A program made the position numbers and the translations under genes. The notes beneath the pieces were generated by a model. The model ran no database searches. It saw only the letters and a program-made list of their open reading frames with translations, and was not told the DNA's origin. Shown here in pieces: positions 1 through 8,519 of a DNA stretch of 64,000 nt; position 1 is the first letter of the stretch, and every line of letters begins with the position of its first letter. Origin of the DNA: Nitrospira sp. (GTDB lineage: Bacteria > Nitrospirota > Nitrospiria > Nitrospirales > Nitrospiraceae); assembly GCA_005116745.1 (NCBI GenBank), contig SWDS01000007.1, positions 128,587 through 192,586 on the forward strand. The letters run 5' to 3'.

Positions 1-183
1 TACGAATGGCCAGCTGTGCCAGTTTGGCCCACGGGAACGGACTTGTCGGGCTACACGATGCGTGAGTGGAACGCCATGGTGCATCGCCTGAACACGCGCC
101 CACGAACATGTCTTGACTGTGCGACGCCCCTGGAATTCTCTGCGCAGCTACGCCATGATTCACCCGTCGCACGTGGAACGTGA
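1..183 (+). mobile_element. IS30-type transposase, C-terminal remnant (cut by window edge)
   Basis: Frame 1 is open from the first base to a TGA at 181-183 and gives 60 residues. They include GTDLS, then RLNTRPRTCLDCATPLEF, which matches the end of IS30-family DDE transposases (usual form: KGTDLS ... LNxRPRKTLxxxTPxE). Just inside and after the stop, around 165-190, the DNA resembles an IS30-type terminal inverted repeat (GTCGCACGTGGAACGTGAAA). The catalytic part lies left of the window, so whether the element is whole cannot be told. The family call rests on the short C-terminal motif only. Confidence 0.55.
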
Positions 184-241
184 AACCGCCCGGTATTGAA
201 CTCGCTCCAATAAATCATGGTCGCTCGTTCTAGAAGACCAG

Positions 242-2107
242 TTACTTGGTGATCCGCTTCGCTGCCTCGACAATGGATCGCACGCCGATCCCGTAGTGAT
301 CCACGAGCTCTTCGGGTTTCCCGCTGTGGGGAATTTCTCGAACGGCGAGTTTGTGGACGGCGATGCCTTCGGTGCTGACCGCGCTGAGGACCGCATCACC
401 AAGGCCTCCATGGGCATAGTGATCTTCTACCGTGAGGATTTGGCGTTGGGTTGCGCGGCCACTCTCTACTAAGGTGGTTCGATCAATGGGTGCAATACTA
501 TAGAGATCGATGACACGGACGGCAATCCCAGCTACTTTGAGTTGATCATGGGCTTTGAGCGCTTCAAACAGTGTGACGCCTGCGGCTACAATGGTGAGAA
601 CATCTGATGCGCTCTCCCGGATGATTTTGCTGCCACCGATGTGGAATCGTTCATCCTGTCCATAAATCACCGTGGTTTTCGGCCTTCCCGCACGGACATA
701 GACCATCCCTTTGTGTTGCGCGGCGGCTTCGAGTAACCGATAGGTCGAGTTGCCATCCGAGGGATAGAGCACCGTCATGTTCGGTTGCACGGCCATCATC
801 GCGATGTCTTCAAGCCCCATTTGTGACGGGCCGTCTTCGCCGATGCTCACGCCGACGTGTGTGCCGACGAGTTTGATATTTGAGCCGCTGATGGCGGCCA
901 TGCGAATGAAATCGTACGCACGGCTGAAAAAGCAGGCAAAGGTGGCGGCAAAAGGGATCTTGCCGCATGCAGCCAGACCGGCAGCGGCTCCGACCATGTT
1001 CTGTTCTGCAATGAAATTCTCGAAAAACCGATTGGGGAATTTCTTGCCGAACTTGTCCGTATAGGTTGAGTTCTTGACATCGGCATCCAGCGCAACGACC
1101 AGGGGGTTGACCGATCCTAAGGCTTCCAGTGCCGCACCAAAGGCCTCACGTGTGGCGACGGCATCGCCGATTTTGTAAGGCGGTGGCGGGATCGTGCCGA
1201 TGGTGACGGGAGCGGCGCTTGGAGCGGAAGGTGTGTGGATCTGAACGGCGGCACCGTTCGGACTCAATTGTTTGGTGAGCTCATCAATCGCCTTCTGAGT
1301 TTCTTCGCCTTTCTTCAGCGGTTTACCGTGCCAGTCTGGTCTGTCTTCCATGAACGAAATACCCTTGCCCTTAAATGTTTGGGCGAGTAACACGGTGGGC
1401 CGTCCTTTGGTGCGAGCGGCCTCATCGAAGGCCTTCAGGAGCGCTGAGAGATCATGACCATTGACGACCATCGCATGCCAACCGAATCCGGCCCAGCGGG
1501 AACGGTATGCGTCCATATCGTGCTGCAACATCGTGGGATCGCTCTGGCCAAGCCGATTGATATCGACAATAGCGCAGAGATTATCTAACCCGTGCTGCCG
1601 TCCGACCTCGGCCGCTTCCCACACCGAGCCTTCGACAGATTCACCGTCTCCCATCAACACATAGGTGCGGTGATCCAGCTTGTCGACGAACTTGGCATTC
1701 AAGGCAATACCGACCCCAACCGAAAGTCCTTGTCCTAGTGAGCCGGTGGCCATATCAACAAATGGCAAGCGGGGCGTGGGATGTCCTTCGAGGTCAGACG
1801 TGAGGGTACGTAACTTTAAGAGATCGCTTGTCGGAAAGAGCCCGGCTTCAGCCCACGCGGCATAGAGTAGTGGAGCCGCATGTCCTTTTGAGAGGATGAA
1901 GCGATCGCTGTTGAGTGCTTTAGGATTCTGAGGATCGTAGCGCATGACGGAGAAAAACAAGGCGGCCACGATATCGGCAGCTGAAGCACAGCTCGAAGGG
2001 TGGCCGCTGCCAGCCTCACTGGTGGCTCGCACACTGTTGATGCGGAGTTGGGTTGCCTTGTTGTGTAAGGCGTTGAGTAATTCAGGCGAAAGAGCTAAAG
2101 CGGCCAT
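242..2107 (-). CDS. tkt: Transketolase
   Basis: A 621-residue thiamine-diphosphate enzyme of the cytosolic pentose phosphate and Calvin-type pathways, moving two-carbon ketol units between sugar phosphates. The N-terminal ThDP domain has SGHPSS near residue 34 and the GDGES motif at 153-156 with the following Asn around 181. A pyrimidine-binding domain with FIAEQNMVGAAAGLA and a C-terminal domain follow. At about 620 residues it resembles the short transketolases of animals and some bacteria rather than the 660-residue E. coli type. The ATG at 2107 is preferred over a longer open frame to 2194 because AAAGGA lies at proper spacing and the extra N-terminus has no family resemblance. It stands alone behind a hairpin. 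Confidence 0.95.
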   Translation of the reverse strand: MAALALSPELLNALHNKATQLRINSVRATSEAGSGHPSSCASAADIVAALFFSVMRYDPQNPKALNSDRFILSKGHAAPLLYAAWAEAGLFPTSDLLKLRTLTSDLEGHPTPRLPFVDMATGSLGQGLSVGVGIALNAKFVDKLDHRTYVLMGDGESVEGSVWEAAEVGRQHGLDNLCAIVDINRLGQSDPTMLQHDMDAYRSRWAGFGWHAMVVNGHDLSALLKAFDEAARTKGRPTVLLAQTFKGKGISFMEDRPDWHGKPLKKGEETQKAIDELTKQLSPNGAAVQIHTPSAPSAAPVTIGTIPPPPYKIGDAVATREAFGAALEALGSVNPLVVALDADVKNSTYTDKFGKKFPNRFFENFIAEQNMVGAAAGLAACGKIPFAATFACFFSRAYDFIRMAAISGSNIKLVGTHVGVSIGEDGPSQMGLEDIAMMAVQPNMTVLYPSDGNSTYRLLEAAAQHKGMVYVRAGRPKTTVIYGQDERFHIGGSKIIRESASDVLTIVAAGVTLFEALKAHDQLKVAGIAVRVIDLYSIAPIDRTTLVESGRATQRQILTVEDHYAHGGLGDAVLSAVSTEGIAVHKLAVREIPHSGKPEELVDHYGIGVRSIVEAAKRITK

Positions 2108-2222
2108 GGACGATCCTTTCAGGATAGAGATCACAACGCGCGTAGGTGTTGGTTGTACGCTTCTGCAGAAGTCGCTAGGGCGTGAGGCTAACAAATCAGC
2201 GAGTGGAGGTCAATGAAGAGAT

Positions 2223-2252
2223 GCGCTCCCCTGGCAAGATCCAGGGGAGCGC
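2223..2252 (-). terminator. Strong hairpin between fibronectin lipoprotein gene and transketolase
   Basis: GCGCTCCCCTGG and CCAGGGGAGCGC form a perfect 12-bp stem with a 6-base loop. It lies just past the stop of the lipoprotein gene on the minus strand. The downstream side (CATCTCTTC) is only weakly T-rich, so it could be a rho-independent terminator or an mRNA 3'-end stabiliser. Confidence 0.6.
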
Positions 2253-2283
2253 TGAAGTAGTGATGCCTCAGTGCGCGGTGTGT

Positions 2284-2898
2284 TTAGCCTTGGGCTGGAG
2301 ATGAGATCATGAGGACCTCATTTGAGCAGGGACTTTCTGCTTCGCCTTCTTCGCCTCCAAAAGCACTAATGGCAAAGAAATAGGGCGTATTTGGCTCGAG
2401 CCCAGTAATAATAGCTGGTGGAGCCTCGACTGATTGACTTGCCTCATAGGAGCATGAGCCTGGTTCTCCGGAAGATTCCTTCCCATAATAGACATGGTAA
2501 CCGGTTACTGTGGGATCAGGGTTTACAGCCCAGGTCAATCGCGCGGTGGCATCGGTTGGATTCAAGGGTACGCCTTCTCCCTCAGGGCCTGCCACAAGAG
2601 GTTCAGGATTTGGCTCTGCAATCTCGCCCGGGAAGGGTTCGATTTCTGTAGGTGCTTCAGAAATCGTCGGATCGTCCTGTTCATTTGCAGCGGTCTCTGT
2701 AGAGGGAGTGTCGGCCTCTGTCTTCTCACTCGGTTGATTGTCCGTCGGTGTAGAGAGAGAGGAAATGCTCGGTCCACCCTGTCCGTTGTCGCTACACCCG
2801 GCAAGTGGGAGAACGATGGTGCTCAAAGATAACAAGGAGACCAATGCGATAGTGAGATTTCGGAGAACCTGGATAATCGAACGTTTCGGTCTTTGCAT
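2284..2898 (-). CDS. Lipoprotein with fibronectin type III domain
   Basis: This 204-residue protein starts with a basic n-region, a hydrophobic core and a lipobox LAGC with the lipidated Cys at residue 35, so it should be a membrane-anchored lipoprotein. Residues 36-105 are a low-complexity linker rich in Ser, Thr, Pro and acidic residues. Residues about 110-200 match a fibronectin type III fold (RLTWAVNPDPTVTGYHVYYG, then GLEPNTPYFFAISAF). Such domains bind proteins or carbohydrates, but no ligand can be deduced. The Cys pair around GSCSYE and SPCSNE may form a disulfide. It lies upstream of tkt on the same strand, separated by a hairpin. Confidence 0.8.
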   Translation of the reverse strand: MQRPKRSIIQVLRNLTIALVSLLSLSTIVLPLAGCSDNGQGGPSISSLSTPTDNQPSEKTEADTPSTETAANEQDDPTISEAPTEIEPFPGEIAEPNPEPLVAGPEGEGVPLNPTDATARLTWAVNPDPTVTGYHVYYGKESSGEPGSCSYEASQSVEAPPAIITGLEPNTPYFFAISAFGGEEGEAESPCSNEVLMISSPAQG

Positions 2899-3165
2899 AT
2901 GAAATGCTCCTCACTCATGAAGTGCGATGTGGCCAGCTGGCTTCAGTCAACTAGCAAGTCCACTAAGGACAATGTCCTGCGTATAAAGCAACTGCTGTGC
3001 CTGTGATAATTCTCAGATAAATTATTACTAATCAAATAGTTATATATTTTCGAACAATAGAAAATGCTAGGTGTGAATGGTTCACCCTTCAGGTACCTAC
3101 AACAGTCATAGCCAGGTAGGTTTTTCCAGTCACCAAACTACCGTGCAAAAGACTAATGGGAGATA

Positions 3166-4014
3166 TTAAGAAGGGATCAGTCGGGGATCTGGGCGATCTC
3201 GGAAAAATCGAAACAGCAGGTAGCCGTTTATCAGGACTACGATCGACAAGATGCTGTAGGTTGTTAGGGTGGACACAAGATCTAACTCAACTAACACTCG
3301 AGACAGACCAAATCCTACTATCAGCCCGTCGAATGCCATGCAAATGCGCCGGAAGGTTTCAGGATCCATCAAACGGATCAGATAGGTACCGAGAGGAATT
3401 CCGATAATGACGCTGGGAACGATATAGGGAATAATTTCCATGCTACCAGCGCTGTAGAAACCGATAAACCCGTAAGCAATGGCTGTGAGTGAAGACTCTG
3501 TCAGGCGAATGATCCCCAATGCCGCACGGAAGTCTTGTTTTGGATAGCCTTGATTGTTAAAGAGGAGAGCCAAGGGGGGGCCGGAAATTGTCGTCAGGGA
3601 ATAAAGGGTACCGAGCCCCACCCCAAATGGTACGCCGATAGCTTTTTCAGCACGAATTGGTTTCCGGATGCCCGCTGCCTGGAGAAGAATCAAGGGCAGC
3701 AGAAAAAGATAGGTGACGAATTTAATCCAGGCTGGCTGCACCAAAAAGAGAAGATAGCTGCCAATACCCACTCCGACCGCCAGGCCACCAAGAATTGGGG
3801 CAACGCGCCAGAAGACATTGGGGATGCTCTTCCGATTGATGAAGAGAACATACGCGTTGATGACGAGTTCGATAAGTACGAGGGCTGGGTTCAAAATGCG
3901 ATTGGTGAAAAACAAGAGGGCGACAGGAACCGTAATGGAGGAGAAACCGTACCCCAACGCGCCGTTCGCTGTGGCAGCAACAAATGTAATGAGGACAAGA
4001 ACGATTACGTCCAT
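3166..4014 (-). CDS. TauE/SafE family membrane permease
   Basis: A 282-residue integral membrane protein with about eight hydrophobic segments in the TauE/SafE pattern. The N-terminal half carries GALGYGFSSITVP, and the internal half repeats a Gly-rich segment (PFGVGLGTLYSLTTISGPP). Members export sulfite, sulfoacetate or other small anions. The substrate cannot be read from sequence. It begins 6 bases after the stop of the Rrf2-type regulator, so the two probably share a transcript and the regulator may control it. An Rrf2 sensor would fit sulfur or iron-sulfur homeostasis, but that is inference. Confidence 0.85.
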   Translation of the reverse strand: MDVIVLVLITFVAATANGALGYGFSSITVPVALLFFTNRILNPALVLIELVINAYVLFINRKSIPNVFWRVAPILGGLAVGVGIGSYLLFLVQPAWIKFVTYLFLLPLILLQAAGIRKPIRAEKAIGVPFGVGLGTLYSLTTISGPPLALLFNNQGYPKQDFRAALGIIRLTESSLTAIAYGFIGFYSAGSMEIIPYIVPSVIIGIPLGTYLIRLMDPETFRRICMAFDGLIVGFGLSRVLVELDLVSTLTTYSILSIVVLINGYLLFRFFRDRPDPRLIPS

Positions 4015-4020
4015 GAGTGT

Positions 4021-4455
4021 TTAGCCTTTAGGATGGCCGGCAGCAAAGTCGGCAAGCGAATAATGATCAAGGATCCCAGCAATCGCATCGCGGACTGTGC
4101 CCATTACGTGCTGTACGGGACAACGCGTCTTATTCGCATAGGGACAATCGCTGCATTTTTGGTACGCCGTCTTGCTGACGCAGCCGATTGGCGCCAGCGG
4201 ACCATCCAGGATACGTATGACTTGACCGAGGGTGATATCGTTCGGCTGTTTAATCAGGTCATATCCTCCGTTTACCCCACGTCGGCTGGAGACGAGTCCA
4301 GCTCGTTTGAGCGTGAGAAGAATCTGCTCCAAGAATTCAACAGGGATGTGCTGGCGATCGGCAATGTCGCGGCGCTGTAACGTGGTCTTTTCGTGAGCGA
4401 GCGTGAGCTCCACCAACGCCCGGAGGCCGTATTCACTTTTCTTTGAGAGTTTCAT
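4021..4455 (-). CDS. Rrf2 family transcriptional regulator
   Basis: This 144-residue protein has the Rrf2 winged-helix domain at the N-terminus (KLSKKSEYGLRALVEL, then VEFLEQILLTLKRAGLVSSRRG). The sensor region has four cysteines: C92, C101, C104 and C112. IscR and NsrR hold a 2Fe-2S or 4Fe-4S cluster with three Cys in this region; the spacing here (x8, x2, x7) is not the IscR spacing, so the ligand set is uncertain. It precedes a TauE/SafE permease in an apparent two-gene operon and diverges from radA. A perfect palindrome abuts its start codon and no Shine-Dalgarno is visible, which suggests autoregulation and possibly leaderless translation. Confidence 0.9.
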   Translation of the reverse strand: MKLSKKSEYGLRALVELTLAHEKTTLQRRDIADRQHIPVEFLEQILLTLKRAGLVSSRRGVNGGYDLIKQPNDITLGQVIRILDGPLAPIGCVSKTAYQKCSDCPYANKTRCPVQHVMGTVRDAIAGILDHYSLADFAAGHPKG

Positions 4456-4465
4456 AATCTAGATT
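4456..4465 (-). promoter_or_regulatory. Palindrome abutting Rrf2 start codon (candidate operator)
   Basis: AATCTAGATT is a perfect 10-bp palindrome immediately upstream of the ATG of the Rrf2 gene, in an AT-rich stretch (4456-4495). Rrf2 proteins often repress their own promoter by binding AT-rich dyads. No ribosome binding site fits in this position. Confidence 0.35.
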
Positions 4466-4644
4466 TAGTTTATCAACATTGATTACAATAGAGTAAGCCG
4501 CAATGGTTCGTCAAGGTCAAAGTTTCCGAGATGAGCGACCTTCGGTAATCTCACATTTATTCCAGTATCTACTCCCAGCTTTTATTCCCTCCCTGCATCC
4601 ATTAAGATAGGCGGCGGTTATCTTTCTCCGGCACGAGGCCATTT

Positions 4645-6006
4645 TTGAAATCCAAGATAGTCTTTTCTTGCCAAACCTGTGGACATCAGGCGCCACGGTG
4701 GCTCGGCCGCTGTCCTGACTGCGGCGGCTGGAATACGATGAAAGAGGAGCGGCAAGCGGCGACCGGAAAAGGTCGTCCTGCTGCGATGAAGACAGCTCAG
4801 CCCAAGGCCACGCCCATCGGTGACATCGAAGTCGTGGGAGAGGATCGTCGGCTCACCGGGATTGGTGAATTCGATCGAGTTCTGGGAGGTGGAGTCATTC
4901 CGGGCTCGGTAATTTTGATCGGGGGCGATCCTGGAATTGGCAAGACGACGCTGCTCTTGCAGGCCTTGCCACGGTTAGCGACAAAGGCAGCGCCGGTTCT
5001 CTACGTTTCCGGAGAAGAGTCTCCCCGGCAGATCAAGATGCGTGGGCAACGGCTGGGTATTGAACATCCCCATCTGCTGATCTTGGCTGAAACCTCCCTT
5101 GAGCAGATTCTGAAAACGGTGCAGGAAATTGAGCCGGCCGCAGTGGTGGTCGATTCGATCCAAACGGTGTATACGGAACAAATTACCTCCGCTCCCGGTA
5201 GCATCAGCCAAGTTCAGGAAGTAGCTGGACAGCTCATGTGGTTTGCCAAGAGGGCTGGTGTGCCGGTTTTCATCATTGGGCATGTCACGAAAGAAGGGGC
5301 GATTGCAGGGCCACGGTTGCTGGAACATATCGTCGATACAGTGTTGTACTTTGAAGGAGATAAGGGGCACAGCTACCGGATTCTACGCGCCGTGAAGAAT
5401 CGTTTTGGGTCGACGAACGAAATTGGGGTCTTCGAAATGAAGGATGTCGGACTCGAAGAGGTGAATAATCCATCGGAGTTGTTTCTGGCGGAACGTCCTC
5501 AACGGAGTACCGGGTCGGTGGTTGTGTCGAGCCTCGAAGGGACGAGGCCGATACTGGTTGAATTGCAAGCGTTGGTTTCCTCAACCACCTATGCGATGCC
5601 CAAGCGAATGGCGAACGGGGTGGAGGTCACTCGAGTGTCGCTGTTGCTCGCGGTCATGGAGAAACGGCTGGGGGTACATCTTTCCGGACAGGATGTGTAT
5701 GTGAATATTGTGGGAGGGATGCACGTCGACGAGCCGGCGATTGACCTGGGGATCGTAGCCGCTGTCACATCGAGTTTACGGGAAATGCCTGTCGAGCCGA
5801 GGACGTTACTGTTGGGGGAGGTCGGTTTGGGTGGAGAGGTACGTGCCGTCAGTCAGGCTGAACTGCGTATTCGTGAGGCCGCGAAGATGGGGTTCAAACG
5901 GTGCATTCTGCCTGAACGAAATCTGGCGAAGCTCGATCCCATCGACGGCATGGAGCTCATTGGTATTCAGGAAGTGCGAGAGGCATTGGATGTGGTGTTG
6001 GCGTAG
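4645..6006 (+). CDS. radA: DNA repair protein RadA
   Basis: A 453-residue RadA/Sms ATPase that promotes branch migration in recombinational repair in the cytoplasm. It has the N-terminal zinc finger (C9, C12, C23, C26), a RecA-like core with Walker A GDPGIGKTT (Lys100), the family-specific KNRFG motif near residue 252 and a C-terminal Lon-like domain (GGMHVDEPAIDLGI). Length is normal for the family. The start is a TTG at 4645; no ATG gives the zinc finger intact. The next gene probably starts within its last 17 bases, so radA leads the plus-strand run to about 11.6 kb. Confidence 0.96.
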   Translation: MKSKIVFSCQTCGHQAPRWLGRCPDCGGWNTMKEERQAATGKGRPAAMKTAQPKATPIGDIEVVGEDRRLTGIGEFDRVLGGGVIPGSVILIGGDPGIGKTTLLLQALPRLATKAAPVLYVSGEESPRQIKMRGQRLGIEHPHLLILAETSLEQILKTVQEIEPAAVVVDSIQTVYTEQITSAPGSISQVQEVAGQLMWFAKRAGVPVFIIGHVTKEGAIAGPRLLEHIVDTVLYFEGDKGHSYRILRAVKNRFGSTNEIGVFEMKDVGLEEVNNPSELFLAERPQRSTGSVVVSSLEGTRPILVELQALVSSTTYAMPKRMANGVEVTRVSLLLAVMEKRLGVHLSGQDVYVNIVGGMHVDEPAIDLGIVAAVTSSLREMPVEPRTLLLGEVGLGGEVRAVSQAELRIREAAKMGFKRCILPERNLAKLDPIDGMELIGIQEVREALDVVLA

Positions 6007-6862
6007 AAAGCGCGAAGCAAGCGGCAGACCAGGCTCGATGCTCGCGCACTGTATTGTCGTTTGCATCGCGATCTTTATGTTGGCTGGTTGTACTCTCATC
6101 ACATCAAAAGACGAACCACTGCTCAAGCAGGTGACGGCGCAGGAATTGACGGCTCTTTTGCGCCATCGTGAAGCTGCTATCCAATCCCTGAAGGGATTGT
6201 TCAGCGCGAAAGTGCGGGGTGGGCTCATTCCCATTGCCTCACGAATGGAGGGCACGGTCTACTATCGTCGTCCGAACGCGTTGCGGCTGAGAGGATTTAC
6301 TTCTCTTGGAAACGAGCTGTTCGACCTTGTTCAAGCGGATGATCTGTACAGGCTCCGCTTGCCTTTGGAGGGAAAGATCTATACTGGTCACCAGTCCGAC
6401 ATGAAAGATGCAGGGAAGCTGGCTCGATTCTCTCAGCTGAGTGTTTGGGCGGTCGGTGGCGTGTTGGGGACGAATGCCATTGCTAGGGATGAAGTGGTGA
6501 AGGTCGTGGAAGACAGAGGCCGATATCGTCTCGACGTCTATGCGCCAGCAACCGGGGGAACGAGCCCCTCGCGTCTGCCGATCCGCCACCTCTGGTTTGA
6601 CCGCCGACTTCTCGTAGTACAGGAAGAGTGGCTTGGGTCGAGCGGGGAGGTCGAGGCGACGATTCAGTATGATGATTTTAGGCCGCTCGAGGAGTTGAAA
6701 AGTATTCCAGCACAAGCCATCGGCGATCAGGATGTTCGGCTATTTCGCCCGTTCAGGATTTCTCTCGAAGATGGTCGCGGACAAGGCTCTGTGCAAGTCA
6801 TTTTCCACGAGATGCATCACAATCACGCGATACGGGCAGAAGACTTAGGTCAGATCTCATAA
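5990..6862 (+). CDS. DUF4292-type outer-membrane lipoprotein (LolB-like fold)
   Basis: The predicted lipoprotein has a hydrophobic stretch ending in a lipobox (FMLAGC). A domain follows that resembles DUF4292/LolB-like proteins: KGLFSAKV, then SRMEGTVYYRRPNALRLRGF and a C-terminal IQYDDFRPLEEL. Members are thought to bind lipid or chaperone lipoproteins at the outer membrane. I chose the ATG at 5990, overlapping radA by 17 bases, because it supplies the basic n-region (RRKR) a signal peptide needs and has GAGAGGC upstream. The ATG at 6038 would leave the signal without positive charge. The function is uncertain. Confidence 0.75.
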   Translation: MWCWRRKREASGRPGSMLAHCIVVCIAIFMLAGCTLITSKDEPLLKQVTAQELTALLRHREAAIQSLKGLFSAKVRGGLIPIASRMEGTVYYRRPNALRLRGFTSLGNELFDLVQADDLYRLRLPLEGKIYTGHQSDMKDAGKLARFSQLSVWAVGGVLGTNAIARDEVVKVVEDRGRYRLDVYAPATGGTSPSRLPIRHLWFDRRLLVVQEEWLGSSGEVEATIQYDDFRPLEELKSIPAQAIGDQDVRLFRPFRISLEDGRGQGSVQVIFHEMHHNHAIRAEDLGQIS

Positions 6863-6868
6863 TTGTCG

Positions 6869-7660
6869 ATGAAGATCCTTGCGGTTGAAACAGCCACGAC
6901 GTGGCAGAGTGTCGCGATTCTTGAAGACGACTGCATTCTAGCGATGCATGAGCAAGAGGCCGGTGGTGCGCAGGGCTCCCTCCTTTTGCCCACGATCGAT
7001 CGATTGTTCTCTCAGTCCGGATTGCGGCTTGGCGATCTCACTGGTCTTGCCTGTTCGATCGGGCCAGGCTCGTTTACCGGTATCCGAGTGGGTATTGCCA
7101 CGTGCCTAGGACTTCGGGGAGCCACTGGTCTTCCTCTCACGCTCGTACCGACACTGGAAGCCATGGCGAGGAATGTTGACGCGGCAACCGTTCCCGTCTG
7201 TCCAATACTGGTCAGTCGTCGTGGGGAAGTGTACTGGGCGATTTTCCGTTGGACAGGGAATGGGCAATTCGATCGTGTTGTCAGTGAACAGGTTGGCCCC
7301 CCAGGAGCCCTTGCGCAGAGTCTCACCGAACCTACATTGGTATTCGGGGCTGGCTGGTCGTCGATGGAATCAGAGATTCGAGCGGCATTGCCTGTATCGG
7401 TCACTGTGACGGTGGGATCACACGACGTCTTCAAACCGTCGGCTATTCACGTTGCGCGCATCGGGCTGGAACGACTTCGATGTGGTGAAATTGCCGGAGA
7501 TCTGGTGATGCCGCTGTATGTCCAGCGGACCGAAGCAGAAATCCAATACGAACGGTCTGGAGGTGTGTCATCTGTTGCGAGACGCCGACAGCGGGTTGAA
7601 ACTAAAGTTGCCGAACGATTGGCTCGTGGGCGTCGGCGGTCGGATCGGCAGGATATGTGA
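6869..7660 (+). CDS. tsaB: tRNA t6A37 synthesis protein TsaB
   Basis: A 263-residue ASKHA-fold pseudo-peptidase (KILAVETATTWQSVAI at the start, then GLACSIGPGSFTGIRVGI). TsaB scaffolds TsaD and TsaE to make threonylcarbamoyl-adenosine at position 37 of ANN-decoding tRNAs. It lacks the metal-binding His pair of TsaD, as expected. The C-terminus has a basic tail of about 35 residues (RRRQRVETKVAERL) beyond the usual fold. The ATG at 6869 is preferred to a TTG two codons earlier. It is followed directly by rimI, a common pairing. Its partner tsaD is 11 kb downstream. Confidence 0.93.
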   Translation: MKILAVETATTWQSVAILEDDCILAMHEQEAGGAQGSLLLPTIDRLFSQSGLRLGDLTGLACSIGPGSFTGIRVGIATCLGLRGATGLPLTLVPTLEAMARNVDAATVPVCPILVSRRGEVYWAIFRWTGNGQFDRVVSEQVGPPGALAQSLTEPTLVFGAGWSSMESEIRAALPVSVTVTVGSHDVFKPSAIHVARIGLERLRCGEIAGDLVMPLYVQRTEAEIQYERSGGVSSVARRRQRVETKVAERLARGRRRSDRQDM

Positions 7661-7672
7661 GCCGCTACGGTG

Positions 7673-8185
7673 ATGTCTGAATTCCAGATTTTCCCAGCGA
7701 CACCGGATGTGTTACCGGATATTCTTGCTTTGGAAGAGGCTTGCTTCTCATCCCCGTGGACGCGCAAAATGCTCGAGGCTGAGTTAACAAACAATCAATT
7801 TGCACATTTTCTTGTTGCAAGGTGGCGAGAGGAGTTGATACCACAGGCCGAACCCACGATTATCGGGTACCATTGCTTCTGGATTGTCTTTGAAGAGCTG
7901 CGATTGATGAATTTGGCGGTACGAGAGTCGATGCGGAGAAGAGGGGTTGGAAAAGCGCTTGTCACCGAAGCCCTTCGTCTGGGATTAGAACAAGCGGCTA
8001 CTCGAGCCGTCCTCGAAGTCAGAGCCTCGAACGATCCAGCGTGTTCTCTCTATGCTCGTCTAGGTTTTCTCAAGATTGGTCATCGCCCTCGTTACTACAC
8101 GAATCCCATTGAAGATGCCGTGCTGATGGAAATGCATCCGCTCGTGATATCGAGTGGCCAGCAGCTGGCAAAGGTTTTACCTTAG
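7673..8185 (+). CDS. rimI: Ribosomal protein S18 N-acetyltransferase RimI
   Basis: A GNAT-fold acetyltransferase of about 170 residues. The acetyl-CoA loop RRRGVGKALV, the preceding NLAVRES strand and the end motif SLYARLGFLKIGHRPRYY are the RimI signature. It acetylates the N-terminal Ala of ribosomal protein S18; RimI-like proteins in other lineages may have broader targets. GTG at 7670 and ATG at 7673 are both possible. It follows tsaB by 12 bases, the classical tsaB-rimI arrangement. Confidence 0.9.
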   Translation: MSEFQIFPATPDVLPDILALEEACFSSPWTRKMLEAELTNNQFAHFLVARWREELIPQAEPTIIGYHCFWIVFEELRLMNLAVRESMRRRGVGKALVTEALRLGLEQAATRAVLEVRASNDPACSLYARLGFLKIGHRPRYYTNPIEDAVLMEMHPLVISSGQQLAKVLP

Positions 8186-8233
8186 GGAGGTGGATCAGCT
8201 TCAATAGAGTCAATTTAACCAGGAGGTGTCGTT

Positions 8234-8473
8234 ATGTTGACGGAAGATGCGATTGTTGAACAACTTCGCCACTCCAACACCGAATTTCGCGAACTCGAAG
8301 CGTCCCACCATCGCCTGGACCTTGAACTGAACGAGCTGCAGAAGCGCCATGTCTTGACCCCGTCGGAAGAAATCGAGAAAAAGCGGATGCAAAAGGAAAA
8401 ATTGGTGAAGAAAGACAAGCTTGCAGAACTGATTCGTCTCCACCGTGAGCACAGGCTCGAACCGGCGCGGTAG
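8234..8473 (+). CDS. DUF465 (YdcH-like) coiled-coil protein
   Basis: A small 79-residue, highly charged helical protein. FRELEASHHRLDLELNELQK followed by SEEIEKKRMQKEKLVKKDKL is the YdcH/DUF465 pattern, an antiparallel helical hairpin. The function of the family is not settled. The start is well supported by AGGAGG six bases upstream. It sits between rimI and tatC on the same strand. Confidence 0.85.
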   Translation: MLTEDAIVEQLRHSNTEFRELEASHHRLDLELNELQKRHVLTPSEEIEKKRMQKEKLVKKDKLAELIRLHREHRLEPAR

Positions 8474-8519
8474 ATAGGTTGATCGGCCACCGATTCTGCA
8501 GGCGGCTGAATCTGTCGAT

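Noticed and set aside
3535-4380. 281-codon plus-strand open frame across the TauE and Rrf2 genes
   Set aside because: It is antisense to two well-supported genes, has no ribosome binding site and no family resemblance.
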